A stretch of DNA of 64,000 nt, taken from contig JAJFJQ010000051.1 of assembly GCA_021773835.1 (NCBI GenBank), positions 372,001 to 436,000 of the forward strand. The letters run 5' to 3'. The notes beneath the pieces are model-generated. The model was not told the origin of the DNA, did not search any database, and saw nothing but the letters and a program-made list of their open reading frames with translations. This DNA comes from Gammaproteobacteria bacterium (lineage in GTDB: Bacteria; Pseudomonadota; Gammaproteobacteria; Ga0077536). The position numbers and the translations under genes are program-made. This document shows positions 27,446-36,762 of this stretch, piece after piece (within the stretch, counting starts at the first letter, position 1; each line of letters starts with the position of its first letter).

Positions 27446-29091
27446 ATTCGACGGACGCTACCGCAAGCATACAAAGTTCGATCATTGCCATCGGTGAAAT
27501 TATGGCGTCACTACAGACGGATCTCGCTGGTGGTGAGTTCGACCGTAAAACATTGGCGTCCGTCGAGCGGATCTCGCTCTCATGTACAAAATTACGCGAA
27601 TACCTAGACTCAAATAGCGAACCGCCAGAGCATTCGAGCGATACTCGCCACGACATCAGGAACCTCTTGAACCGCATTGCTGGTCCAAGTCAGTTACTCG
27701 AGCGGCGCTTTGATGATTCTAAATTAGCGGCAATCCATCGCGTCCGTCGACTCATCGATGATTGCGTCGCCGTTATCGACCGTTGTGGTGATGATTCGCG
27801 TGAACTTGTGCGCGCCCTAGAGTCACATTCGATTGTGGCCGCCGCTACCACGCCAGCTAATATCTTGGTGGCGGAGGACGATGCGGAGAATCGCCGATTT
27901 CTTGTCGACTTCCTCACCAGTGAAGGGCACACGGTTACGCTTGCACGTGACGGCTCGGAGGCCTTGGCGCAAGCAGAACAAGCCGGATTCGATCTACTGT
28001 TACTCGACTTGGGCTTGCCTATGATCGACGGTTTCGATGTGCTTGAGCAATTGCAGTCGCGTGGCTGGCAGACTCCAGTTATCGTTATCACGGGCCGCCG
28101 GGGCGTCGATGATGCAGTACGCTGCATTGAACGTGGCGCAGACGATTTTCTAACAAAGCCGATCCAAATAGAAATCTTGCGTGCGCGTGTGAAGTCTTGC
28201 GTCGAACGAATACGCCTGCGGGAACGGGAGTTCGGTCAATTTTTCCCACCCAAGCTAGCGCGGCAGTTCGCGCGCCGGCCACGATTAATTCACGAACTCC
28301 CAAGCCGGCATGCCGAAGTGTCGGTCATGTTTTGCGATATCCGTAATTTCACTACCCGAAGTGAGCGTCTTGGTCCCGAGAAGACGACGCGATGGTTGCG
28401 AGGCGTCATGCACGACTTGTGTGAGATCATCATCGAAAACGAAGGCGTCTTAGTCGATTTCGCCGGTGACGAAGTCATGGCAATGTGGGGTGCCCCGGAG
28501 AAGGTTCCAGACCACGCCGCGCGCGCCTGCAATACCGCGGTGCAGATCTTAAAACACCTTCCGGCCATGAGTCTTGCGTGGTACCCCACGACTCGTGCCG
28601 AAACGGAACTCGCCATCGGAATCAATTCGGGGCGGGCGATGGTTGGACATGTTGGTACCGCACGCAAAACAAAATATGGCGCGCTCGGTGACGCCGTAAA
28701 TGTTGGCAGTCGCGTCGTTGGGGCCACCAAATTCCTCGATTCGCCGCTACTGATCACCGGTGGAACCCGTGATCAGCTCGCCAGTGACTGGTCTACTGGT
28801 CAATTGCGCAGATTGTGCAAAGTTCGAGTCAAAAATATTGAGCAGCCAATCGAAATTTACGATATTCGTATACCAACGGAGCACACGATCGACGACCTCG
28901 CGGTTCGCTATGAATCGGCGCTGGCGTCCTTCGAGGAACAATCTTTCGATCAGGCGCTTAGCGAGCTCACGCAATTGCTCGCAGCGCATCCAAATGATGG
29001 GCCGGCTGCTGTGCTCAAGGCGCGTGCACTTAAGGCGCTTGCACCAGATGCCCACGAGTTTGATCCAGTTTGGCGGCTTAGCGGTAAGTAG
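27442..29091 (+). CDS. Receiver-class III nucleotide cyclase with orphan H-box
   Basis: A 549-residue three-part protein. Residues about 1-125 hold a helical segment with DTRHDIRNLLNRI, an H-box-like motif (His70) without any ATPase domain. Residues about 138-255 form a receiver (ILVAEDDAENRRFL, phospho-acceptor Asp189 in LLLLDLGLP, Lys in FLTKPIQI). Residues about 285-420 are a class III cyclase with metal-binding Asp in VMFCDIRNFT and in VDFAGDEVMAMWG, and KTKYGALGDAVNVGSRV for substrate binding. The C-terminal about 70 residues are helical. It should make cAMP or cGMP under phosphorelay control. The His70 segment may act as a phosphotransfer site (inference). Confidence 0.85.
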   Translation: MNSTDATASIQSSIIAIGEIMASLQTDLAGGEFDRKTLASVERISLSCTKLREYLDSNSEPPEHSSDTRHDIRNLLNRIAGPSQLLERRFDDSKLAAIHRVRRLIDDCVAVIDRCGDDSRELVRALESHSIVAAATTPANILVAEDDAENRRFLVDFLTSEGHTVTLARDGSEALAQAEQAGFDLLLLDLGLPMIDGFDVLEQLQSRGWQTPVIVITGRRGVDDAVRCIERGADDFLTKPIQIEILRARVKSCVERIRLREREFGQFFPPKLARQFARRPRLIHELPSRHAEVSVMFCDIRNFTTRSERLGPEKTTRWLRGVMHDLCEIIIENEGVLVDFAGDEVMAMWGAPEKVPDHAARACNTAVQILKHLPAMSLAWYPTTRAETELAIGINSGRAMVGHVGTARKTKYGALGDAVNVGSRVVGATKFLDSPLLITGGTRDQLASDWSTGQLRRLCKVRVKNIEQPIEIYDIRIPTEHTIDDLAVRYESALASFEEQSFDQALSELTQLLAAHPNDGPAAVLKARALKALAPDAHEFDPVWRLSGK

Positions 29092-29256
29092 TTCAACTGG
29101 CGGTCTATTCGCCCACCGCTCGAAACGCGATACAGCGTAGATTGTAGCCGCCACGTTTCAACTGTAGCTCGATCGTTTCGATCCATTCATTGTCCAATCA
29201 ACGGCGGTACAATGTCTGATGTCGACCTAGGTGATGCATAAGGCAACAACAAGACC

Positions 29257-32200
29257 GTGAGTACATTCGATTCAACGACGAGTGCCGAAAAAGTTGACCC
29301 GGTGGTTTTTGCAGCTACCGATGCTGCGGCCAGGATCAGCGGACGAGATCCGTTAGCGCAACTCACGAAAATCGCCGCAGAATGTCTCTGCTGTGAGGCG
29401 GCCTATGTTGGCATTGCTATGGTCGATGACCCAATAAAGCTGCAAACGGCCGGCTTATTCGTCCACGGTCAATCGCTTGAATCGCAAAGCTATGCCGTTG
29501 CAGGCACGCCTTGTGCGGAGGTCTTAAAGCACGGATTTCAAACATTTGGCGCCGGGGACGCGTTGTTGCAGCAGTGCGGACTGAATGTTGTGGCTGGGAC
29601 GCAATTCTATGCGGGAGCCCCGATCGTTGCCTCGACCAAGGAACCACTTGGCGTCTTAGTCGTTTTGTGTCGGACAGATCTGCCGGATCTGACCCAGGTC
29701 GAAGCTGTCTTAAATGTACTTGCCGCACGCGTAGCGGCCGAGGTCGAGTCCAAACGGGGGCCAGCGGCGGTTCAGCCGGATACAGATTTATATCGCCTGG
29801 TATTTGAGGCGTCGATTGATGGCTTGGCATTAATTAATCGCGACGGGATTGTCGTTGATGTTAATCGAGCGCTGGGCAATATCGATGGGTACTCGCGTGA
29901 GGAAGTGATCGGCCAGTTCCCGCCGAGATATCGAGCAGCCAAGGAACGCGCTGGTTTCCTTAAGCTATTGAAATCGGTAATCGGCGGTAAATCCGCGGAG
30001 GCGAAAGTTTTCTTGCCGCACAAAAACGGCAGCCGTCGGCCAGTGGAAACGCGCAGTGTCGGGATCATTTTTCGTGGCGATCCGCACATGCTGGTCATCA
30101 TTCGAGATTTAAGCGAACGCGTACAACACGAGGGCGAATTACGCCGTAGTGAAGACCTCTACCGTGCGGTATTCGACGCGTCCGTGGACGGTTTAGTGGT
30201 GTTGAATACCGATGGTCTCGTCGTCGACGTGAACCCAGCGGTGTCACGGGCCGATGGCTTTTCTCGAGAAGAACTTGTCGGCCAGTTCCCGCCGTCACTG
30301 CGCGACCCATCGCTACATGAGCGACAACGAAAATTTGTGAAGCGCGTCTTGGCCGAGGGCAGGCTTGAGACGGAAGGCGAATTGTTGCGCAAGGATGGGC
30401 AACGGTACACCGCGGAGATGCGCAGTGTGCGGATCGATTATCACGGTGAGCCGCATGTGCTGGTCGTCGTGCGCGATATTAGTGAACGGCGAAATCGCGA
30501 AATTGAATTGCAGCGCAGCGAGCAGCAGTATCGCACCGTATTCGAAGGGATAATCGACGGTTTGGTCTTGATCAATGCCGAAGGGATCGTTGTGGATGCG
30601 AACCAGGCAATGCTCGATATGGATGGCTTCGAGCGCAGCGAAGTTATTGGGAAGCTACCACCGACCTACACCGATCGGGTCATGATCGACGGGCATCGAG
30701 AATTCATTCGGCGGGCTCTTGCATCTGAACCATTAAAGAATGAATTTTACTTTAAACGTAAAGACGGTAGTCGTTATTACGGCGAAGTGCGCCCAATTCC
30801 GATAATCCATAACAATGAACCGCATGCGCTGTTGTTGGTTCGCGATATCTCGGAGCAAAAAGCGCAACATGCCGCACTAACGCAAAGCGAAGACCGTCTA
30901 CGTGCAACCATCGCGACCGCACTCGATAGCATTATTGCGATGGATGAAGCGGGCAAAATCATCGACTTTAATCCCGCGGCCGAAGCCTGTTTCGGTTACA
31001 CCCGGGAAGAGGTCATCGGTCGAGCGCTGGATGAGGTTGTGATCCCGCCGAATATGCGCAAAGCGCACCGAGCAGGACTGAAAAAATATTTAGCGACTGG
31101 CGAAGGTCCCTATCTTGGCACTCGCATCGAGGTCGAGGCCATGCGAAAAGATGGCGCTATCTTGCAAGCCGAACTCGCAATCAGTGTCGCTGGTGACGAA
31201 GGCGATAAGATTTTCATCGGCTATCTGCGCGACATCTCTGAGCAAAAGCGCGCGGCTGAACAAAGCGAACGCTTGGAGGCGCAATTACGTCAGGCACAAA
31301 AAATGGAAGCGATTGGCCATCTCACGGGCGGTGTCGCGCACGATTTCAACAATATCCTCACGAGTATTCTCGGGTATGTGACGCTAGCGCGAGACTATGT
31401 TGAGAATCACGGTGATGAAAAGCTCGATCGATATCTTGATCGGGCTGAACGCGCGGGCGGCCGCGCGCGGGATTTAATCGCGCAAATGCTAACCTTCAGC
31501 CGCGGGCAGCAGGGCGAGCGTAAGGAAGTTAATTTGGCGTCCTTAGTCGAGGAATCACTCACACTGTTAGAGTCCTCTCTACCGGCGTCGATTGAGATGA
31601 CGAGCGAGTTTCCGCAGTCAGTGCCACCGGTCTCGATCGATCCGGTGCATTTTGAGCAAATTCTAGTCAATCTTTGTATCAATGCACGCGACGCAATGAA
31701 CGGCGCCGGCAGTTTGGCTGTGAGCCTCGGTGAACGTCGAGTTCGCGATCTTGTGTGTTCTGGTTGTCGAGATACCATTGAGGGTCGGTTCGCCGAACTC
31801 TCCGTTACTGATAATGGGCCGGGGATCGAACCGGCCATCATCGAGCGAATTTTCGAGCCGTTTTTCACCACGAAAGACGTCGGTAAAGGAAGCGGAATGG
31901 GCCTATCGACGGTTCACGGTATCGTCCACGATCACGACGGTCATGCAATCGTTGACAGCACCGTCGGACGTGGCACGACATTGCGTGTGCTGTTGCCGAT
32001 TAGTCATACGCCAGCAGCAGTTGAAACAGATGTGGCGGAACCAATTTCGCGCCAGGAATCGGAATTGCTCGATGGCCACGTGTTAGTCGTCGACGACAGT
32101 GTCGAGGTCGGTGAGTACATCGAAGATCTGCTTAACGTCTGGGGCTTGGAGGTGTCTTTGATTAACGATCCAATAGTCGCGAAGGAGACAATATTAAAGA

Positions 32201-32433
32201 ACCCAACCGTTTTCGACCTCGTTATTACAGACCAAACGATGCCGCGCTTGAATGGGCTGGAGCTGGCAACGGCAGTCCATGACGTTGCGCCCGATCTCCC
32301 GATCTTTCTCTACACCGGATACAGTGAATCGGTCACAGAGGAGATCGCACTAGCTGCTGGTGTTCGTGCCTTTCTGGAGAAGCCGCTGGACACATCGCGG
32401 CTTCGGGCACTTGTTCGAGAGGTCCTGGGTTAG
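29257..32433 (+). CDS. Hybrid histidine kinase (GAF, four PAS, HisKA, HATPase, receiver)
   Basis: A 1058-residue cytosolic hybrid kinase without membrane helices. A GAF-like domain (about 30-165) is followed by four PAS units starting near 180, 305, 425 and 550; the first three are near repeats (LYRLVFEASIDGLALIN, LYRAVFDASVDGLVVLN, QYRTVFEGIIDGLVLIN). Next comes the H-box LTGGVAHDFNNILTSILGY (His695), an ATPase with NLCINARDAM, DNGPGI and GKGSGMGLSTVHG, and a C-terminal receiver with Asp992 in VITDQTMPR. It senses a soluble signal, as PAS and GAF ligands are internal. Start is GTG at 29257, 165 bases after the cyclase gene. Confidence 0.88.
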   Translation: MSTFDSTTSAEKVDPVVFAATDAAARISGRDPLAQLTKIAAECLCCEAAYVGIAMVDDPIKLQTAGLFVHGQSLESQSYAVAGTPCAEVLKHGFQTFGAGDALLQQCGLNVVAGTQFYAGAPIVASTKEPLGVLVVLCRTDLPDLTQVEAVLNVLAARVAAEVESKRGPAAVQPDTDLYRLVFEASIDGLALINRDGIVVDVNRALGNIDGYSREEVIGQFPPRYRAAKERAGFLKLLKSVIGGKSAEAKVFLPHKNGSRRPVETRSVGIIFRGDPHMLVIIRDLSERVQHEGELRRSEDLYRAVFDASVDGLVVLNTDGLVVDVNPAVSRADGFSREELVGQFPPSLRDPSLHERQRKFVKRVLAEGRLETEGELLRKDGQRYTAEMRSVRIDYHGEPHVLVVVRDISERRNREIELQRSEQQYRTVFEGIIDGLVLINAEGIVVDANQAMLDMDGFERSEVIGKLPPTYTDRVMIDGHREFIRRALASEPLKNEFYFKRKDGSRYYGEVRPIPIIHNNEPHALLLVRDISEQKAQHAALTQSEDRLRATIATALDSIIAMDEAGKIIDFNPAAEACFGYTREEVIGRALDEVVIPPNMRKAHRAGLKKYLATGEGPYLGTRIEVEAMRKDGAILQAELAISVAGDEGDKIFIGYLRDISEQKRAAEQSERLEAQLRQAQKMEAIGHLTGGVAHDFNNILTSILGYVTLARDYVENHGDEKLDRYLDRAERAGGRARDLIAQMLTFSRGQQGERKEVNLASLVEESLTLLESSLPASIEMTSEFPQSVPPVSIDPVHFEQILVNLCINARDAMNGAGSLAVSLGERRVRDLVCSGCRDTIEGRFAELSVTDNGPGIEPAIIERIFEPFFTTKDVGKGSGMGLSTVHGIVHDHDGHAIVDSTVGRGTTLRVLLPISHTPAAVETDVAEPISRQESELLDGHVLVVDDSVEVGEYIEDLLNVWGLEVSLINDPIVAKETILKNPTVFDLVITDQTMPRLNGLELATAVHDVAPDLPIFLYTGYSESVTEEIALAAGVRAFLEKPLDTSRLRALVREVLG

Positions 32434-32612
32434 TTCTGCAGCGCATAAAACATACCGTTGATCTTCTTAGTGGATTAATCGGCTTGGATTGCCCAGTTCC
32501 CTACATTCGACTATAAAGTAACCGTCTGCCTTACTGCACAGGCCGTTGGGCGCGCTCCTACGGTACGCGCTTGAACCCGGTAGACGCTAAAATATAATCG
32601 AGGGAGCAGGCC

Positions 32613-33332
32613 GTGGAAGCGGAGAAGACGGTCTTAGTCGTCGACGACGACGAAGACATTCGCGAAATGTTGGACGAGTATCTTTCTGACCAAGGCTATC
32701 GAGTTGTGCTGGCCGAAGGTGGTGAAAGCATGCGCGCCGAGCTTGCCCAAGGGACGCCAGACGTTGTCTTACTCGACGTTGGATTGCCCGGTGAAGATGG
32801 CTTAAGTTTGGCCCGATTCGTTCGCGAGCAATTCGATATCGCCATCATCATTGTTTCCGGTGCCGGCGAAACCGTTGATCGGATCATAGGACTTGAGGTT
32901 GGCGCCGACGACTACCTATCTAAACCCTTCGATTTACGCGAGCTCAGAGCACGGCTAAAAAGTGTCATCCGCCGCTACCAGCGAGAGGGGGATACCAGTA
33001 CCACCGGTTCGACCGTGTCCGAACGGGTCAAATTCGGCGTGGGCCGGTTGGATTTTCAGAGCTGCCAATTATTCGCTGCCGATGGTAGCGAGATCCCGAT
33101 AACGGCGCTCGAGTATGAATTGCTGAAAGTTTTCGCGGAGCGTCCAAACCGCCCGCTATCGCGCGATCAATTGATGAGCCTAACGCGAAATCGCGACTGG
33201 GATCCCTATGACCGCAGTATCGATATCCGTATTGCTCGCCTGCGGAAGAAGATTGAGTTGGATCCCGATAAACCGCAAACGATTAAAACGATGCGTGGCA
33301 TCGGCTATATGTTTGTTCCTGAAGCAAAATAG
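32613..33332 (+). CDS. OmpR/PhoB-family response regulator
   Basis: A 239-residue regulator. The N-terminal receiver has TVLVVDDDEDIREML, phospho-acceptor Asp55 in VVLLDVGLPGEDG, and YLSKPFDLREL. The C-terminal winged helix (about 135-235) has ITALEYELLKVFAERPNRPL and DRSIDIRIARLRKKIELDP, the OmpR-type DNA-binding signature, ending GIGYMFVPE. The GTG start is preceded by AGGGAG. It lies between the two hybrid kinases. Direct repeats fitting an OmpR-type site lie just downstream, before the second kinase, which may be its partner and target. Confidence 0.88.
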   Translation: MEAEKTVLVVDDDEDIREMLDEYLSDQGYRVVLAEGGESMRAELAQGTPDVVLLDVGLPGEDGLSLARFVREQFDIAIIIVSGAGETVDRIIGLEVGADDYLSKPFDLRELRARLKSVIRRYQREGDTSTTGSTVSERVKFGVGRLDFQSCQLFAADGSEIPITALEYELLKVFAERPNRPLSRDQLMSLTRNRDWDPYDRSIDIRIARLRKKIELDPDKPQTIKTMRGIGYMFVPEAK

Positions 33333-33350
33333 CGTGGACATCTGGCGACG

Positions 33351-33380
33351 CTGAAACGCTTTGTTTCAGAGTTGTTTCAG
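33351..33380. promoter_or_regulatory. Candidate OmpR-type binding site
   Basis: GTTTCAG occurs twice with starts exactly 11 bases apart (33363 and 33374), and an inverted copy CTGAAAC (33351) precedes them after a 5-base spacer. Two direct half-sites one helical turn apart is how OmpR/PhoB winged-helix dimers bind. It sits between the regulator gene (ends 33332) and the second kinase gene (starts 33479). Control of the kinase gene by that regulator is inferred. Confidence 0.5.
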
Positions 33381-33478
33381 ACGTTGCCGCTTTGTAACAA
33401 CACCGTCCGTACGAACTCCTGACTGCTACGATGGATCCTCGGCACCGCCGCAATAGCAGGTGGGCCGACGGAGCCTAC

Positions 33479-35119
33479 ATGAGCCGTACAACGACCTCCA
33501 CATCATCAGCACAAGCGGAACGCGCTGCAGCAGAAATCCAACGCCTAGACGCTGAACACGCATTTTCGACGAGTGAGGGGCGTTATCGAGCGATTTTCAA
33601 CGCCGCCGTGGATGGTCTGGCACTGTTGAGTACCGGTGGCGACATCGTCGATGTGAATTCAGCGATGGAGCGCCTCTATGGGTTTAGCCGCGACGAGTTG
33701 CTAGCCGCGGCAGCGTTTCAATTCACCTGTGGCGCCTCGAGCGAGAATTGGGAGCGTTTCGCGGCGCAGATCCTAGATCAAAATGCGATACCCATCGCCG
33801 AAAAAGCGGTTCACCGTGACGGTCGCGAGTTCTATATTGAGCCGCGCGGGGTTACGGTCAACTTCCAAAATCAGCCGCATATCCTCGTCATCATCCACGA
33901 TGTAACCGAGCGGACGATTGCTGAAAAGCAGCGCACCGCGCTTGAGGCGCGACTACGTCAGTCTCAGAAAATGGAGGACTTTGGTCAACTGACCGGGGGC
34001 GTAGCGCATGATTTCAACAATATCTTGACCAGTATTTTGGGCTACGTTGAGCTTGCGCATGAGCACGTTGAATCGATGGACGACGACAAGTTGCTGCGTT
34101 ATCTCGATCGTGCACGGCGCTCGGGCGAGCACGCGCGCGAATTGATTCAAAAAATGCTGACTTTTAGCCGCGGACAACATGGCGATGCCAGTGCCATCGA
34201 TCTTACCGAGGTCTTTACCGATACCGTGACGCTAATCGAGTCAATGATGCCGGCGGATATTGAATTAACCTGGACCTTCGCCGCCGAATTGCCGCTGGTG
34301 ATGCAAGACAGCGTGCAAGTCGAGCAAGTCCTCATCAATCTCTGCCTCAACGCCCGGGACGCGATGCCAGCAGGTGGTGCGCTTAAAATCGCGTTGGCTA
34401 GAGCGACTGGCGAATGTGTCGTTTGTAGCTCCTGTCATAGTGACGCACACGGCGACTTTGTCGAGCTAGTCGTCAGCGATACTGGCACGGGGATAACATC
34501 GGCGGTACGCGAACGCATTTTTGATCCGTTTTTCTCAACGAGAGACGCTGGGAAAAGCAGTGGCTTGGGGCTTTCGATGGTTCATGGCATTGTCCACGAG
34601 CACGGCGGCCACCTAGTTGTATCGAGCGAGCCCGAACGTGGCACAACGATCCGCGTTTTATTTCCGGTGGTGGCAACGGCGGCTGCCGTTGAGACAGGGA
34701 TCTCTTCTGATGCGCGTGCAAACTCGTTGCCAGCACTGGATGGCAATATCCTGCTGGTCGATGACAACGCAGATGTTGCGGAATTCGTTGAAGATCTCCT
34801 TAGCGAATGGGGGCTTGAGGTCAGCGTGTTCCACGACGGACACGCGGCACTGGAGTGTTTTCAAGTGAACCCGAAACGCTACGCGCTGGCCATAGTGGAC
34901 CAGGCGATGCCGGGGATCAGCGGTCTCGATCTGGCCAGATTGATGGAGAAGCACCGGCCGGAATTTCCCATCATTCTCTATACCGGCCACAGCGATGCAG
35001 TAAACGACGAAGCTCTCCGGACGGCAGGGGTCCGCGTGTTTTTACAAAAACCGCTGGATTTCAGCGTCTTGCGAAGGTCTATTGAAGAAATTTTGGCCGA
35101 GGACGCCAAGCCCAGCTAG
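33479..35119 (+). CDS. Hybrid histidine kinase (PAS, HisKA, HATPase, receiver)
   Basis: A 546-residue soluble hybrid kinase. One PAS domain (about 35-150; RYRAIFNAAVDGLALLSTGG) is followed by H-box LTGGVAHDFNNILTSILGY (His177), ATPase boxes NLCLNARDAM, SDTGTGIT and GKSSGLGLSMVHG, and a C-terminal receiver with phospho-acceptor Asp474 in AIVDQAMPG. The kinase core is strikingly close to that of the 1058-residue kinase upstream, so the two are paralogues, one with a single PAS. ATG at 33479 has GGAG upstream; the frame stays open to 33431. It likely pairs with the OmpR-type regulator just before it. Confidence 0.87.
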   Translation: MSRTTTSTSSAQAERAAAEIQRLDAEHAFSTSEGRYRAIFNAAVDGLALLSTGGDIVDVNSAMERLYGFSRDELLAAAAFQFTCGASSENWERFAAQILDQNAIPIAEKAVHRDGREFYIEPRGVTVNFQNQPHILVIIHDVTERTIAEKQRTALEARLRQSQKMEDFGQLTGGVAHDFNNILTSILGYVELAHEHVESMDDDKLLRYLDRARRSGEHARELIQKMLTFSRGQHGDASAIDLTEVFTDTVTLIESMMPADIELTWTFAAELPLVMQDSVQVEQVLINLCLNARDAMPAGGALKIALARATGECVVCSSCHSDAHGDFVELVVSDTGTGITSAVRERIFDPFFSTRDAGKSSGLGLSMVHGIVHEHGGHLVVSSEPERGTTIRVLFPVVATAAAVETGISSDARANSLPALDGNILLVDDNADVAEFVEDLLSEWGLEVSVFHDGHAALECFQVNPKRYALAIVDQAMPGISGLDLARLMEKHRPEFPIILYTGHSDAVNDEALRTAGVRVFLQKPLDFSVLRRSIEEILAEDAKPS

Positions 35120-35250
35120 GCGCGCTTGTTACAAAGGGGATACAAACTCTTAGTTTCGGGACATCGGATCGATACAAAGACCCCCTATCTTTGGTTCATC
35201 GCCGCGTAAAAGGGACATCGCAGCGTACCTTCAAAGACCATAGACGGGGG

Positions 35251-36186
35251 ATGAGCATGAACAATACAGTCGAAGACGTCACCATAAGACGGCCACATGC
35301 GGAGCACCGCAATCGTGATAACTGGGAAATCGACCAGGGCTTGATTGCCGACTATCACAAAGACTTCACGCCGCCGCCGCTGCCCAATACGTTATCTCGC
35401 GTAGACGAGATCGATTTCATAACGGATGCGGAACGGCGATTACTCAGCCAAATTCAAAGTCGTACATATTTGAATATGTTTGCCTTGATTGAAGGCTTAT
35501 CACACTCGAGTCTCAATGGTACGAACACGCACGATGCACGGTTGACTGCCACGTCAAGCAGCGGCGCTGCCGATTCGGAGTATCGCCAATCATTTCAACA
35601 AACGAAACGCGCGATAGAGGCCGGTATGCCGGTGGGGTATCGATTCTCAGCCGATGTGCATGCGTTCCAATCCATAATATCCAAGCTTTCGGACTGGTCC
35701 GTGCTGGCTTTTTCCTACCATATTGGATTGACCACTCAAGCACACTATAAGCAAAGCGCACCGTGTGATGCTGATATCTCGCTAAGCTTAACAGCGGTCA
35801 TTCTGAATCACTGGCGGGACACCTCACGCCACGCAATTCAGCGCGGGATCGAATGGGGTCGGGAAGACGCGATCCAATCCGTTGCGGATCGTGATCAGGC
35901 GGTCGACGACTTAGTGCTGATCTTTAGATCACTGGATGAAATACTTCAGGCCCAAGCGGAAGCCGACCTTGCGTATTTTCTTAGCGTTAGCGATCGTGCA
36001 TTTGGTCACGCTCGTAGCCAACGGATCTTAGGTGCAACCCTAGCGGCCTACCGATGGCAGTTCATTTTTATCGGCCTGGGCAATCCGCGATATGTGAATA
36101 CGTTAATGGGTTTTCTTAACGAAGCGCAGTATCAAAGGATTTCCGATGCGCTGGGCAGTATTTCCGATCGAGGAACGCTGCATTAG
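35251..36186 (+). CDS. Helical protein of unknown function
   Basis: I do not recognise this 311-residue protein. It is predominantly alpha-helical with no signal peptide, membrane helix or repeat. Notable segments are ITDAERRLLSQIQSRTYLNMF (about 49-69), DVHAFQSIISKLSDWSVLAFSYH (about 135-157) and QAEADLAYFLSVSDRAFGH (about 243-261). Spaced Glu and His in helices recall ferritin-like diiron proteins, but no E-x-x-H pair is clear, so I leave function open. ATG at 35251 has a G-rich ribosome site (ACGGGGG). It follows the second hybrid kinase by 131 bases and is closed by a strong terminator, so it may be an output gene of that signalling system. Confidence 0.6.
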   Translation: MSMNNTVEDVTIRRPHAEHRNRDNWEIDQGLIADYHKDFTPPPLPNTLSRVDEIDFITDAERRLLSQIQSRTYLNMFALIEGLSHSSLNGTNTHDARLTATSSSGAADSEYRQSFQQTKRAIEAGMPVGYRFSADVHAFQSIISKLSDWSVLAFSYHIGLTTQAHYKQSAPCDADISLSLTAVILNHWRDTSRHAIQRGIEWGREDAIQSVADRDQAVDDLVLIFRSLDEILQAQAEADLAYFLSVSDRAFGHARSQRILGATLAAYRWQFIFIGLGNPRYVNTLMGFLNEAQYQRISDALGSISDRGTLH

Positions 36187-36233
36187 TGATGGCCCGCTCG
36201 TTCTCATAATAGCGGTTCTACCCCCAGCTATAG

Positions 36234-36262
36234 CCGTCACCATTGTGGTGGCGGTTTTTTTT
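36234..36262 (+). terminator. Rho-independent terminator
   Basis: CCGTCACCA, loop TTG, TGGTGGCGG forms a 9-bp stem with one G-U pair, directly followed by eight T. It lies 48 bases after the stop of the unknown helical protein and would end the signalling-block transcript. Confidence 0.9.
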
Positions 36263-36465
36263 GCCCGAAAATTTCGACATCGCTGTCGACGGTCCTCATA
36301 AGCGAATCTAGCATCCGTATGAATGAAACAGGATGACTACACAATAACGCTGTTCTGAAACCGGATAGACACAGCGCACTCCTACTATTAATGCCAAGGC
36401 GACACGAAAAAACGAATCTAGTGTCGTGTGAATAGTTCAACTCACTGCAATAACAGGGGAATGCA

Positions 36466-36582
36466 ATGTTTAATTCGTATGGTGAAACGCTCGCTGCTGG
36501 CATCGCACTGGTGATGGTGTTTGTTGGCGCTAGTTGGGTATGGAACCAAATATTTATACAGCTCGGGCAAAATGTGGCCTAG
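36466..36582 (+). CDS. Predicted 38-residue small membrane protein
   Basis: A short ORF of 38 codons with AGGGG about 5-9 bases before its ATG. Its product has one hydrophobic helix (LAAGIALVMVFVGASWVW, about 9-26) and short polar ends, as small single-span membrane proteins do. It stands alone, downstream of the terminator at 36234. There is no homology I can name. Coding status rests on the ribosome site and the clean hydrophobic segment, so it is tentative. Confidence 0.4.
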   Translation: MFNSYGETLAAGIALVMVFVGASWVWNQIFIQLGQNVA

Positions 36583-36762
36583 CCAATGGTACTGTGAGAT
36601 TGATTTCAGCAGATAATAATTCGCAGGCCCCACACGTGCCTTCATCTAGAGCGGCGCCACGGTGGCGATGCTGCTATGTCGTGCCGATCGGCATCTGAGG
36701 GGGACGGATTTCGGGCATGTTAAGGCTGGACAATCGAATTAGATTAATACGATCATCGGCGC

